From Alicyclobacillus suci (lineage in GTDB: Bacteria > Bacillota > Bacilli > Alicyclobacillales > Alicyclobacillaceae), in assembly GCF_017329615.1 (NCBI RefSeq), contig NZ_JAFMTW010000022.1, forward strand, positions 1-58,269: DNA of 58,269 bases, written 5' to 3'. This document shows positions 44,872 through 52,705 of the stretch, piece after piece (the first letter of the stretch is position 1; the number at the start of each line of letters is the position of its first letter). The position numbers were made by a program, and so were the translations under genes. A model generated the notes under the pieces. The model had not been told where the DNA came from, searched no databases, and saw only the letters and a program-made list of their open reading frames with translations.

Positions 44872-46356
44872 TTGTTGCGACATCATCTTGAATTGCTTAC
44901 GTCGATGCTGCAGGACATGGAGGGCGTCGAACCGATTGCTAGCGCGCTGCGTGAACTGGCCGACATCAATCATGCACTCGATGAAGCGTTGATTGTCGCT
45001 GTGACCGACGTTCGGGGCGACATTACGTTCGCAAATCAGCAGTTCTGCAGAATCTCGAAATATAGTTACAGTGAACTCATTGGCCAGAATCATCGAATTA
45101 TTAACTCTGGCTACCATTCCAAAGCGTTTTTTAGACACATGTGGCGGACGATTGCTCAAGGGCGGATTTGGCGTGGTGAAATTAAGAATCGCGCGAAAGA
45201 CGGCACATTTTACTGGATGGATACGACCATCGTACCGTGCATGAACGAAGACGGCAAACCGTATCAATATGTCGCGTTCCGCAATGAGATCACACAGCGT
45301 AAACTCATTGAAGAACGTCTGGACACCTTGGTCACGACTATGCCGGATATTGTGATTTTTAAGGATGGGGAGGGGCGCTGGCTAAAAGCCAATCAGGCAG
45401 CGATTGACTTTTTTAAACTCTCCACTGTGCTGTACGAAGGGCGAACCAATGAGCAGTTGGCCGCAATGCCGGGTACTTTCGAGCGGGGGCTGCACTGTTT
45501 TGTAGAATCTGACGATGCGGCGTGGCGACAAGGTAAACCCATTCAACTAGAGACCGATATCTTGATGGCGGACGACGCTGTTCGAACGTTTGAATTGACC
45601 AAGGTGCCCGTTTATCACAAACCGGGTGAGCGCAGCGGTCTTATTGTCATTGCAAAGGATATCACGGAAAAGAAGCAAACCGAGGCGTTTCTGCGCAGAG
45701 CGGACAAAATCTATGCCATTGGACAGATGGCTTCCGGAATCGCGCATGAAATTCGCAATCCATTGGCAGCGATGAAGTGGTCGCTCAATGTCTTCACGAT
45801 AGATCACCCTGAGTACAAAGACCAGTTTCAAGCCATATTGGGCGAATTATCGCGTGTGGATGGTATTGTCGGCGAGTTGCTAATGCTGGCGAAACCACAA
45901 GAGACGCGGTTTCAGAGTGCGCGCCTCGAGGAAATCTTAGGTGTGGTCATCACGTTGATGAGCAGTCAGGCCAAGCGAAATGAGATTGATTTGAAGGTCG
46001 AGATTGAACCGGATTTACCCTACGTGCGGTGTGAGCCGAATCAGATAAAGCAAGTGCTCATTAATCTGATTAAAAACGCCATCGAGGCGATGCCGGATGG
46101 CGGCACTGTGACCGTGGAGGCCCGGCGACGCCGCGCGAATGAGATTTTGATACGAGTCGTCGATGAAGGTGTCGGGATACCTGGTCACGTCCTCTCAAGA
46201 CTCGGAGAACCGTTTTTCACGACCAAAGAATCTGGCACGGGCTTGGGCATGATGGTGTGTCACAAGATTATACAAGATCATGCGGGGCGCATGGATGTTC
46301 ACAGTGTGCTCAATCAAGGGACGGAAATTGTCGTGACGCTGCCGGCCGTCGAGTGA
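44872..46356 (+). CDS. PAS-domain sensor histidine kinase, soluble
   Basis: A 494-aa kinase without transmembrane segments. Two PAS domains (about 35-140 with GQNHRIINSGYHS and 150-275 with ITEKKQTEAF at its end) precede HisKA with the phospho-acceptor His in GIAHEIRNPLAAM (about residue 293). HATPase motifs follow (NLIKNAIEAMPDG, DEGVGIP, TGLGMMV). The H box and following helix resemble KinA/KinE sporulation kinases. TTG 44872 follows GAGGGGAA. A GGTACC inverted pair at 44829 and 44844 lies before it. A sporulation-type kinase on an element that would leave during sporulation is notable. Confidence 0.9.
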   Translation: MLRHHLELLTSMLQDMEGVEPIASALRELADINHALDEALIVAVTDVRGDITFANQQFCRISKYSYSELIGQNHRIINSGYHSKAFFRHMWRTIAQGRIWRGEIKNRAKDGTFYWMDTTIVPCMNEDGKPYQYVAFRNEITQRKLIEERLDTLVTTMPDIVIFKDGEGRWLKANQAAIDFFKLSTVLYEGRTNEQLAAMPGTFERGLHCFVESDDAAWRQGKPIQLETDILMADDAVRTFELTKVPVYHKPGERSGLIVIAKDITEKKQTEAFLRRADKIYAIGQMASGIAHEIRNPLAAMKWSLNVFTIDHPEYKDQFQAILGELSRVDGIVGELLMLAKPQETRFQSARLEEILGVVITLMSSQAKRNEIDLKVEIEPDLPYVRCEPNQIKQVLINLIKNAIEAMPDGGTVTVEARRRRANEILIRVVDEGVGIPGHVLSRLGEPFFTTKESGTGLGMMVCHKIIQDHAGRMDVHSVLNQGTEIVVTLPAVE

Positions 46357-46676
46357 CGGCTGGTGATTGCAACAGATTTGTCTACCTCTTGTGTTGTTCT
46401 TCGATGAACCGGAACGAATCTCCACCATGATTCACGTACAACGATTTTTCAGAAGACCTCTGTCATATTCAGGATATCGTCTATCGCGCTAGTGCAATTG
46501 GACTAGTTCTTTTAGACCTGTGATGCGCGATGGAAATAGTCCAAGTCACCCCCGTGAAAGTAGCACATTTGTGTCTGACAGCATGACGAGTTTCCCTCGA
46601 TAATGAAGCAGTAAGCGATGGGGACATCGCCATTTCGGCAGGGTGCCGTGGATGCGAAAATCGAGGAGGAATCGCT
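46357..46676. other. Gene-free stretch before uspA
   Basis: No gene is supported. A perfect 8-bp inverted repeat TTGGACTA (46498-46505) and TAGTCCAA (46537-46544) with a 31-base interval could be an operator. The uspA ribosome-binding site GAGGAGG is at the right end. Confidence 0.4.
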
Positions 46677-47108
46677 ATGAACAAAATTGTTTGGGCTACG
46701 GACGGATCAGCCTGTGCAACTGCAGCAGGAAAGACTGTGATGACGCTTCTGGACGCGTTTCCAGAGTCGACGGTGACCGCTTTGTATGTGATACACCCGC
46801 AGTATGTCGGGACTGGGATGGGCATTGTTCCAGAAGTCGCAGATGCCGGTTTTGAGGCGGTTGCCAAGGGGCTGGCGCAGGCGATTGACGAACAGTTTGA
46901 AGCGTATCAAGGGCGTGTTCAGTTTGTTTCTGAGTATGGAGTTCCGGCGATTGTGATTTGTGAAGTTGCAGCGAAAGAAGACGCCGACCTCATTGTGTTG
47001 GGGAGTCATGGGTATGGTGTTGTTGATCGGCTGTTATTGGGAAGCGTCAGCAGTGGCGTGATTCACCGTTCGCAGATCTCGACGCTCGTCGTGAAAGAAC
47101 GAAGCTGA
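46677..47108 (+). CDS. Universal stress protein UspA family
   Basis: A 143-aa single-domain Usp with the ATP-binding type end LIVLGSHGYGVVDRLLLGSVSSGVI and STLVVKE. The N terminus IVWATDGSACATAAG carries the conserved Asp. Such proteins respond to starvation or oxygen stress. It lies between the kinase and ldh. Confidence 0.92.
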   Translation: MNKIVWATDGSACATAAGKTVMTLLDAFPESTVTALYVIHPQYVGTGMGIVPEVADAGFEAVAKGLAQAIDEQFEAYQGRVQFVSEYGVPAIVICEVAAKEDADLIVLGSHGYGVVDRLLLGSVSSGVIHRSQISTLVVKERS

Positions 47109-47169
47109 GCGTGTTAGGCAGTTGCGGTCATAGGGTAATGCGGAGTGATGCGTGGAAGGAGGCAGACAT

Positions 47170-48099
47170 GTGCAAACCATTGTCAAGCCGAGGAGAATTG
47201 CTGTGGTGGGGGCGGGGGCAGTCGGATCAACAACGGCCTACACGCTGTTCCTGCGCGAACGCGCCACGGAGATAGTCCTCGTGGATAACAATGCCGACAA
47301 GGCCAGGGGTGAGGCGCTCGACATGCAGCACGGGCGGCCATTTGCCGGGGGTGTAAAGGTCTGGAGCGGCGATTATCGCGACTGTCAAGATGCAGATATC
47401 GTGATTGTCACAGCGGGTGTCTCGCAACAGCCGGGTGAGACGCGCCAGGCGTTGCTGGCCCGAAACGCGACAATTGTCCAGCAGATTGTTCAAGAGGTCA
47501 CGCGCTACAACGAAACGGGAATTCTGCTCATCGCGACCAACCCGGTCGACGTGCTTTCCTACGTCGCGTGGCGGACGTCAGGATGGTCGACAGAGCGCGT
47601 CATCGGATCCGGCACCGTACTCGATAGCGCCCGCTTTCGCCATTTGCTGGGCGAACACTTCACCGTTGATCCGCGCAGTGTACACGCCCATGTGATTGGT
47701 GAGCATGGGGATACGGAGGTGCCCGTGTGGAGCACGACGAATGTCGCCGGCGTTCCTGTCGAGTTGCCTGGTATGCAAAAGGCTGATATCTCGGCAAAGA
47801 CTAGGGATGCGGCGTACGATATCATCATGGCGAAAGGCTATACGAGTTACGCGATTGCGCTTGCACTCGATAGAATTTGCGCGGCGATTTTACATGATGA
47901 ACACGCAGTCCTGAATGTTTCCACGTTGTTGTCCGATTATCATGGGGTGTCTGACGTGTACATGGGCGTCCCCTGTGTAGTTGGACGGCAGGGTGTTGAG
48001 CGCGTTGTGACACTCCCCCTTGCGGAAGCAGAAATGCGAAACTTTCGCCATTCGGCGCAAACACTCGCTGCCAGGATTCGCACCGTGACGTCTGATTGA
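47170..48099 (+). CDS. ldh: L-lactate dehydrogenase
   Basis: Interconverts pyruvate and lactate with NADH. The 309-aa protein has the Rossmann motif VVGAGAVGSTTAY, the loop region SQQPGETRQALLARN, TNPVDVLSYVAW, and the catalytic His in VIGEHGDTEVPVW. The Gln in the loop (Q before PGETR) points to lactate rather than malate specificity, although family members are hard to separate by sight. GTG 47170 follows AAGGAGG at 47156-47162. With the quinol oxidase it gives the element both respiratory and fermentative cargo. Confidence 0.88.
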   Translation: MQTIVKPRRIAVVGAGAVGSTTAYTLFLRERATEIVLVDNNADKARGEALDMQHGRPFAGGVKVWSGDYRDCQDADIVIVTAGVSQQPGETRQALLARNATIVQQIVQEVTRYNETGILLIATNPVDVLSYVAWRTSGWSTERVIGSGTVLDSARFRHLLGEHFTVDPRSVHAHVIGEHGDTEVPVWSTTNVAGVPVELPGMQKADISAKTRDAAYDIIMAKGYTSYAIALALDRICAAILHDEHAVLNVSTLLSDYHGVSDVYMGVPCVVGRQGVERVVTLPLAEAEMRNFRHSAQTLAARIRTVTSD

Positions 48100-48402
48100 G
48101 GCAATGTGCACTAAATTCCGTTTTTACGGCGTTGTCGGGCAGCTTCCTTGTCTTATCTGCCCACGCTACAGCGGGCGGCTGGCGAACACGACCTCGATCC
48201 CGCCGTCCATCAGCGCTCCCTTGGGGCACCTCACGCCCCATCTATCCACCCCATCGGCCCGACCATCGCGGCAAAATCCGTCCACCATTTCATCCAGATC
48301 TACCCGCGTTTTCCCCTAAATATCACCAAGTGCATCCAAATGTTTCCCAGATCGCCATCATTATTATAAAGAAGATACATAGATTCCATGGTAATCTAAC
48401 CA
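48100..48402. other. Gene-free stretch upstream of the riboswitch
   Basis: No gene is supported. It is C-rich on this strand with few stops, which gives spurious frames. A TATTATAAAG near 48363-48372 could be the -10 of the riboswitch promoter. Confidence 0.4.
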
Positions 48403-48518
48403 CCGAGGAACAATATCAGCCGAATCCTGGTTATCCAGGTACGGGGGACGATTTTTATGGGGTTAATGTGCATTGCACACGGGCAACTCCTGCCCGCACC
48501 CGTCAACTAACCTCGGAG
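48403..48518 (+). promoter_or_regulatory. Cyclic di-AMP (ydaO/yuaA) riboswitch
   Basis: The closing helix is CCGAGG (48403-48408) with CCTCGG (48511-48516). The conserved 3' element CCCGTCAACTAACCTCGG and the internal GGTACGGGGGAC and TATGGGGTTAATG match the ydaO motif as I know it. This riboswitch is an off switch for c-di-AMP and commonly controls cell-wall hydrolase genes, as here. The ribosome-binding site lies about 10 bases downstream. Confidence 0.85.
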
Positions 48519-48536
48519 GCGTAGGAGGCTATCATA

Positions 48537-49595
48537 GTGAGAGCAAAAGCAGTTGTTTCAGGTTTGGCAGCCATGGCAACTTTATTGCCACTTGGCCTAT
48601 CTTCGGTGGCCATGGCAAGTACGACTTCCGCATCGACGGTCAGTATCAAACACAATGCGTATTTGATTACGGCGCCAAAGAGCGGATCGACCAAAATTGC
48701 ACTGGAGACCACTGGAACGAAGCTGACGGTTTTATCCGGTGGCAACAGCTATTGGTACCACGTCGAAGACGCCAAAGGGCGAGACGGCTACATTACGACG
48801 AACACGTATTATACTACGGAAACGTCATCGTCAACGCCAACGACCAGTTCGTCTGCGGCAGCATCGAGTGGTTCGACCGCAGCGTCAACCGCGACAAAAC
48901 CGTCGGCCTCAAGTACCAGTACGGCCTCGTCAACGACTGGAAAACAGGTCGTGGAAGTGCTTCACAACGCGTATCTCATTTCTGCCGCAAAGTCCGGTTC
49001 TAGTCGAATTGAGCTGGAGCAGACGGGCACTCAATTGACGATTCTCTCCGGTAGCACACAGTATTGGTGGCACGTCGAGGCGCCATCCGGAAAATCGGGG
49101 TACATCACGGCGAACAGTTATTACACCACGACGACGAATCCCCTAAATGTGCAACTGCCGCCAGGGGTGACATTAGATCCAGCCATTACGCCAATTGCAC
49201 CGGTGGATGCCACGGCGGATGCGAAGTTCCAAGCGATTCTGCAAGTTGCGGAAAGTAAACTGGGGACGCCGTACGAGTTAGATCACAACGAGGACCGTGG
49301 TCAAACCGGTTTTGACTGCTCGAACTTCACGGCCTACGTCTATCATCACGCGCTTGGGTATATTATTTCGACGTCGTCGAAGACACAGTACACATCTGTT
49401 GGAACGAAAGTGGCCATTGCCGACATGCAACCGGGTGACCTTCTGACATTTGACGATGGCGGGCACTCTGGTATCTATATTGGGAACAACCAGATGATTC
49501 AGTGTGGCGGAGGACTCGGAAAAGTGGGGTATTTGAGTGTTGCGCCGGGATCGTATTGGTACCAGCACCTCTCGGCAGTGAAGCGGATGTATTAA
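48537..49595 (+). CDS. Secreted SH3b-NlpC/P60 peptidoglycan endopeptidase
   Basis: A 352-aa exported protein. The signal peptide (about 1-28, ending SVAMA) is followed by an SH3b repeat (HNAYLITAPKSGSTKIALE), a Ser/Thr/Ala linker, a second SH3b repeat (HNAYLISAAKSGSSRIELE) and an NlpC/P60 domain (about 225-352). Catalytic Cys261 lies in FDCSNF and His310 in GGHSGIYIG. It should cut peptide stems in the wall. GTG 48537 follows AGGAGG. The c-di-AMP riboswitch ties it to wall and osmotic homeostasis. Confidence 0.92.
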   Translation: MRAKAVVSGLAAMATLLPLGLSSVAMASTTSASTVSIKHNAYLITAPKSGSTKIALETTGTKLTVLSGGNSYWYHVEDAKGRDGYITTNTYYTTETSSSTPTTSSSAAASSGSTAASTATKPSASSTSTASSTTGKQVVEVLHNAYLISAAKSGSSRIELEQTGTQLTILSGSTQYWWHVEAPSGKSGYITANSYYTTTTNPLNVQLPPGVTLDPAITPIAPVDATADAKFQAILQVAESKLGTPYELDHNEDRGQTGFDCSNFTAYVYHHALGYIISTSSKTQYTSVGTKVAIADMQPGDLLTFDDGGHSGIYIGNNQMIQCGGGLGKVGYLSVAPGSYWYQHLSAVKRMY

Positions 49596-49641
49596 TCTCG
49601 CGGTCCACGGTTGTACATATGGACTTGGGAAATCGGATAGG

Positions 49642-49672
49642 ACGGGTAGGCGCTTTGGCGTCTGCCCGTTTT
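49642..49672 (+). terminator. Intrinsic terminator after the NlpC/P60 gene
   Basis: A 12-bp stem with two G-T pairs (49642-49653 with 49658-49669) followed by TTTTG. Confidence 0.85.
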
Positions 49673-49760
49673 GTCGCTTTATGGCGAATTTTTGCGGTTT
49701 GTCCGCATGTCGGTTTCGCATACACATCCTCCGAGACGATACCTTTTGGGGGGATGGCGA

Positions 49761-49994
49761 GTGGGACGACGCAATCCGAACCAGTTTACGGTCAAACCGG
49801 TTTACAGAGGTGACGGCAGTACGTTGGAATCGCGCCTTCTGGCGGTGGCTGATGTCGTGGTGCCCATTCTAGCTAAAGCTACAGCCACAGCCGAAGCCAA
49901 ACCCGCGACATTCAAAGAAACCCAACGCGTTGCCGCGGCGGGGGACGACGAAGCGCAGGCAGCATCCGCGCGTTGGCCGGGAGGACAACCATGA
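49761..49994 (+). CDS. Small protein overlapping the recombinase start, candidate directionality factor
   Basis: A 77-aa frame with GTG 49761 after a GGGGGGAT stretch. Its stop overlaps the recombinase start as ATGA (49991-49994), so the two are probably translationally coupled. The protein (RRNPNQFTVKPVYRGDG, SRLLAVADVVVPILAKA, then an Ala-rich tail) has no domain I recognise. In SPbeta a small protein (SprB) directs the large serine recombinase to excise, so a small coupled partner is a reasonable candidate for that role. A CATACACA at 49719-49726 resembles a sigma-E -10, but no matching -35 is seen. Confidence 0.5.
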   Translation: MGRRNPNQFTVKPVYRGDGSTLESRLLAVADVVVPILAKATATAEAKPATFKETQRVAAAGDDEAQAASARWPGGQP

Positions 49995-51691
49995 TTACGT
50001 GGGCGATTCAGCGGGACGCAGAAAGCCACCCTTTGCCGTCCAAAGCGGAGCTCATGGAAATGATGGAAACCGTGAAGGCTGTGATCTATGCACGTGTATC
50101 TACACAAGATCAAGCCCGGCATGGGTATTCTCTCACATCGCAGGTCGAGCGCTCGTTAGCGCACTTACAGTCGAAGTACGGCATTGGCGAAGACCAAGTC
50201 ATCGCGGTGGTGGAGCACGGTGAGATGGGGGATGACCCTAATCGCCCAGCTCTACATCGAGCGCTTTGGTTGATTGAGCAGGGGATTGCTTCAAAATTTG
50301 TCGTCTTGCACCCGGACCGACTTGCGCGTGATTTGCGGTTGCAATTATCCATCACGGAGCGTATTTGGAACGCCGGATGTGATATCGCATTTGTCGAGAT
50401 GGATGTAGACCCGAACAATCCCGAGTCCCTCTTGCTCTACAACATTCAAGGCGCGATTGCGCAGTACAACAAGGCGAAAATTTTGGCGAACTCTAGGCGC
50501 GGACGCCGGACAAAGGTGATGAACGGCAAGATTCCGGGAATCCGCAGGATTTACGGATACGATTTCGACAAGACACAGGACATATTGGTGGTCAATGAAC
50601 GAGAACGCGACGTCTACTTGATGATGGTCGATTGGATATTACACGGCAAAGATGGCCAGCGGATGAATTTAACCGCAGTGGCCCGTGAACTGTCTGTACT
50701 CGGAATACCGGCACCAAGTGGAGATAAGTGGTATCAAGCAACGGTCAGTCGCATTCTCAAAAATCCAGTGTACACGGGCACGTTTTATTATGGGAAGACG
50801 GAATACCAGCAGAAAGCCGGCCGGACCGAAATTGTGCGAAAACCACCAGATGAGTGGCAGGCGGTCACCGTGCCTGCGTACATTGACGAAAACACGTACC
50901 GGGCGTTGCAGACGCGCATTCAGAGCTTTGCGCGTCGCGGTCGCGGTGCCCCCCCAAAATCCTCTTATTTACTGAAGGGGCTTGTTCGCTGCGGACGCTG
51001 TGGTGCTGCAGTCGTCGCTGGCGCACCTTCGCGCGACAAACGCACGAATGAGCCGCGCTACCACTACTATGTCTGTTCAGGCAAGAGTCGCAAGATTTTT
51101 GAAGTCGGTAGCGGCAGACCGGTTTATGTCTGTCGGGGGCGAAACTGGCGGCAGGATGTCGTCGACGACTACGTTTGGCGCTATCTGTCGCGACAACTCG
51201 TGCGCCGACGACAGGTTCTCTTGCAGTTGTGGACGGCACAGCGGGATGGTGGCCGCATCGATGCGTTAGTCGCGTCACGCAAGCGCGTGGAGAGGGCCAT
51301 GAAAGCGCGTCAGACGGAGCGCAAGCGTTGGCTTCAACTCGCCGCGAAGGGGCGCATTGACGAGCGCGAGTTGGCGCAGGCAGTTGATCCACTGGAGTGC
51401 ACACTCCACGACTTACATGCGAAACTGGCGGAAATTGACGGCGAATTGGCGACGTTCGAGCGCGCTCGCGAGGCAGCCAGCCGTGACACCGAACTGCTAG
51501 ATTGTTTCTCCGATTACTTGGAACAGCGGATAGACGACGCCGACAAAAAGCGCTTGGCCGATTTGTTGATAGACCACGTCGTTCTTTACGACGATGCCAT
51601 TGAACTGTATCTAAATTGGTCTGAGTCGACGGATACCTGCGGGGATGGCTCTAATAATTGCAACACTGGTCAAGGGGATGGAGGATTATAA
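49991..51691 (+). CDS. Large serine recombinase of the spoVK element
   Basis: A 566-aa recombinase. Residues about 28-170 form the resolvase domain with nucleophile Ser37 in YARVSTQDQ and the conserved LHPDRLARD. Then follow a recombinase domain (about 190-300, SRILKNPVYTGTFYYGK), a zinc ribbon (CGRCGAAVV near 332, further Cys near 360 and 378) and a coiled coil (about 420-500). ATG 49991 follows GGGAGG. In the integrated state the frame runs through attR and ends inside spoVK sequence (GQGDGGL). In the excised circle the same frame would end GQDQC. All catalytic regions look intact. Confidence 0.94.
   Translation: MITWAIQRDAESHPLPSKAELMEMMETVKAVIYARVSTQDQARHGYSLTSQVERSLAHLQSKYGIGEDQVIAVVEHGEMGDDPNRPALHRALWLIEQGIASKFVVLHPDRLARDLRLQLSITERIWNAGCDIAFVEMDVDPNNPESLLLYNIQGAIAQYNKAKILANSRRGRRTKVMNGKIPGIRRIYGYDFDKTQDILVVNERERDVYLMMVDWILHGKDGQRMNLTAVARELSVLGIPAPSGDKWYQATVSRILKNPVYTGTFYYGKTEYQQKAGRTEIVRKPPDEWQAVTVPAYIDENTYRALQTRIQSFARRGRGAPPKSSYLLKGLVRCGRCGAAVVAGAPSRDKRTNEPRYHYYVCSGKSRKIFEVGSGRPVYVCRGRNWRQDVVDDYVWRYLSRQLVRRRQVLLQLWTAQRDGGRIDALVASRKRVERAMKARQTERKRWLQLAAKGRIDERELAQAVDPLECTLHDLHAKLAEIDGELATFERAREAASRDTELLDCFSDYLEQRIDDADKKRLADLLIDHVVLYDDAIELYLNWSESTDTCGDGSNNCNTGQGDGGL
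51661..51673. other. attR of the spoVK element
   Basis: Element arm CAACACTGGTC (51661-51671) followed by the crossover AA (51672-51673) and then spoVK sequence. The last codons of the recombinase gene lie on the arm. Confidence 0.9.
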
Positions 51692-52079
51692 AGACCAATT
51701 CATCGTCATTCTCGCGGGTTACGAGGCGGAGATGGATTGGTTTTTAAGTACCAATCCAGGACTCCCGAGTCGCTTTCCGATTCATATTCACTTTCCGGAC
51801 TACGACGCCGAGACGCTCTTTCACATTGCCAAGCGCACGGTAGCGGGGCGCCAGTACAGGTTGAGCGTGGACGCGGAAATCAAGCTGCGTACGCAAATTC
51901 GTCAGGCGCTACAGTCCTTGCCTCGCGGTGAACCGTTTAGCAACGCGCGTTGGGTACGAAATCTGGTCGAACGGGCAGTGCGGCACCAGGCTGTACGCTT
52001 ATTCGAGGTAAATAGCCCCAAACGAGAGGAACTGTTGACGCTACAGGCGGTAGATTTCGTGCAGGAGGCGAGCAGATGA
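51672..52079 (+). CDS. spoVK: SpoVK AAA+ ATPase, C-terminal part
   Basis: The missing end of SpoVK: KGMEDYKDQFIVILAGYEAE, the sensor/arginine-finger region NPGLPSRFPIHIHFPDY, and the lid domain with FSNARWVRNLVERAV, to a TGA at 52077-52079. In the frame of the left half the joint reads ...D-C-L-V-K-G-M-E-D. An ATG at 51645 in element sequence could in theory start this part, but it has no good ribosome-binding site. The next gene starts within the stop codon (ATGA), as in an operon. Confidence 0.92.
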   Translation, partial: KGMEDYKDQFIVILAGYEAEMDWFLSTNPGLPSRFPIHIHFPDYDAETLFHIAKRTVAGRQYRLSVDAEIKLRTQIRQALQSLPRGEPFSNARWVRNLVERAVRHQAVRLFEVNSPKREELLTLQAVDFVQEASR

Positions 52080-52705
52080 GTACAGAAGGCTTGGTCATCG
52101 GCAGGACGAATGCCGGCAAGACGTCGTTTTGCCTTCGGCTCGCGCGAGTCCTAGGAATCCGTGAATTGAATTGGTTGGTCGAGCGCACCGATGGCGTGAC
52201 ACAGCGTCGACGAATGGACGTCCGCGAGGCGGAAGAGATTCTCACCTCAGGCGACGCGCATCAGACGCGCGAGTTGCAAACGTTGATTTTGTCGGTACCG
52301 CGCGGAAAGGTCGACAGAGTCATTCGCGTCACTGATACTACAGGTCTCGCCGACGGGTTGCACCAAGATGCGTCGGTTCGTAAAGCGATGGCGCAGACGC
52401 TGAGATCAATGTTGCAGGCCCGTGTCGTCTTCCACGTCATCGACGCCGCGTCTGTCGGGCAAGCACTGAAGCGGGCTCGCGATGTCAGCGCGTTTCACCT
52501 CGATTATTTAGATGAACAGATGATTGCACTGGGCAAATCCCGCCAGACGTATGTCGTGCTCGCGAGCAAGATGGATCTTCCGGCCGCGCAGGAAGGGTAC
52601 CGCTGGCTGCGCCAACATCTCGACAAGGGTTGTGTCGTGCCGATTTCTGCCCGCGAAGGAACCGGATTCCAAGAGGTGAAACGACATGTTTGGCGACTGG
52701 CCTAA
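52076..52705 (+). CDS. Putative small GTPase
   Basis: A 209-aa protein with GTPase motifs: G1 GRTNAGKTS at about residues 9-17, G3 DTTG (about 87), G4 SKMD (about 163) and a G5-like SARE (about 192). It differs from Era/EngA in length and I do not know the subfamily. It overlaps spoVK by four bases and the next gene by about 20, so all would be expressed together once spoVK is whole. In B. subtilis this gene is absent between spoVK and ynbA. Confidence 0.75.
   Translation: MSTEGLVIGRTNAGKTSFCLRLARVLGIRELNWLVERTDGVTQRRRMDVREAEEILTSGDAHQTRELQTLILSVPRGKVDRVIRVTDTTGLADGLHQDASVRKAMAQTLRSMLQARVVFHVIDAASVGQALKRARDVSAFHLDYLDEQMIALGKSRQTYVVLASKMDLPAAQEGYRWLRQHLDKGCVVPISAREGTGFQEVKRHVWRLA

Larger units (their letters stand above)
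38417..51673. mobile_element. 13.26-kb serine-recombinase element interrupting spoVK
   Basis: The element runs from the crossover AA at 38417-38418 to that at 51672-51673 (13,255 bp removed by excision). It carries qoxABCD-type quinol oxidase genes, cyoE/ctaB, a LuxR-type response regulator, a PAS histidine kinase, uspA, ldh, an SH3-NlpC/P60 hydrolase with a c-di-AMP riboswitch, a small frame and a serine recombinase at the right end. No phage structural or replication genes are present. Base composition and codon use of the cargo do not stand out from the flanks, so the insertion is probably old or of related origin. Excision in the mother cell is inferred. Confidence 0.88.

Noticed and set aside
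46481..46867. A reverse-strand 128-codon frame across the start of uspA
   Set aside because: Antisense to a clear Usp gene and without start signals.
38411..51670. Crossover within the 5-bp repeat CTGGT instead of the AA
   Set aside because: It also keeps the frame, but it makes an attP whose centre is off the dyad; the AA gives a perfect palindrome and is the better placement. The protein is the same either way.
37835..52079. spoVK as an ordinary pseudogene broken by insertion
   Set aside because: Both halves are intact with no internal stops or frameshifts, the joint is exact, the recombinase is intact and the attP is symmetric. Decay would be expected if the gene were dead.
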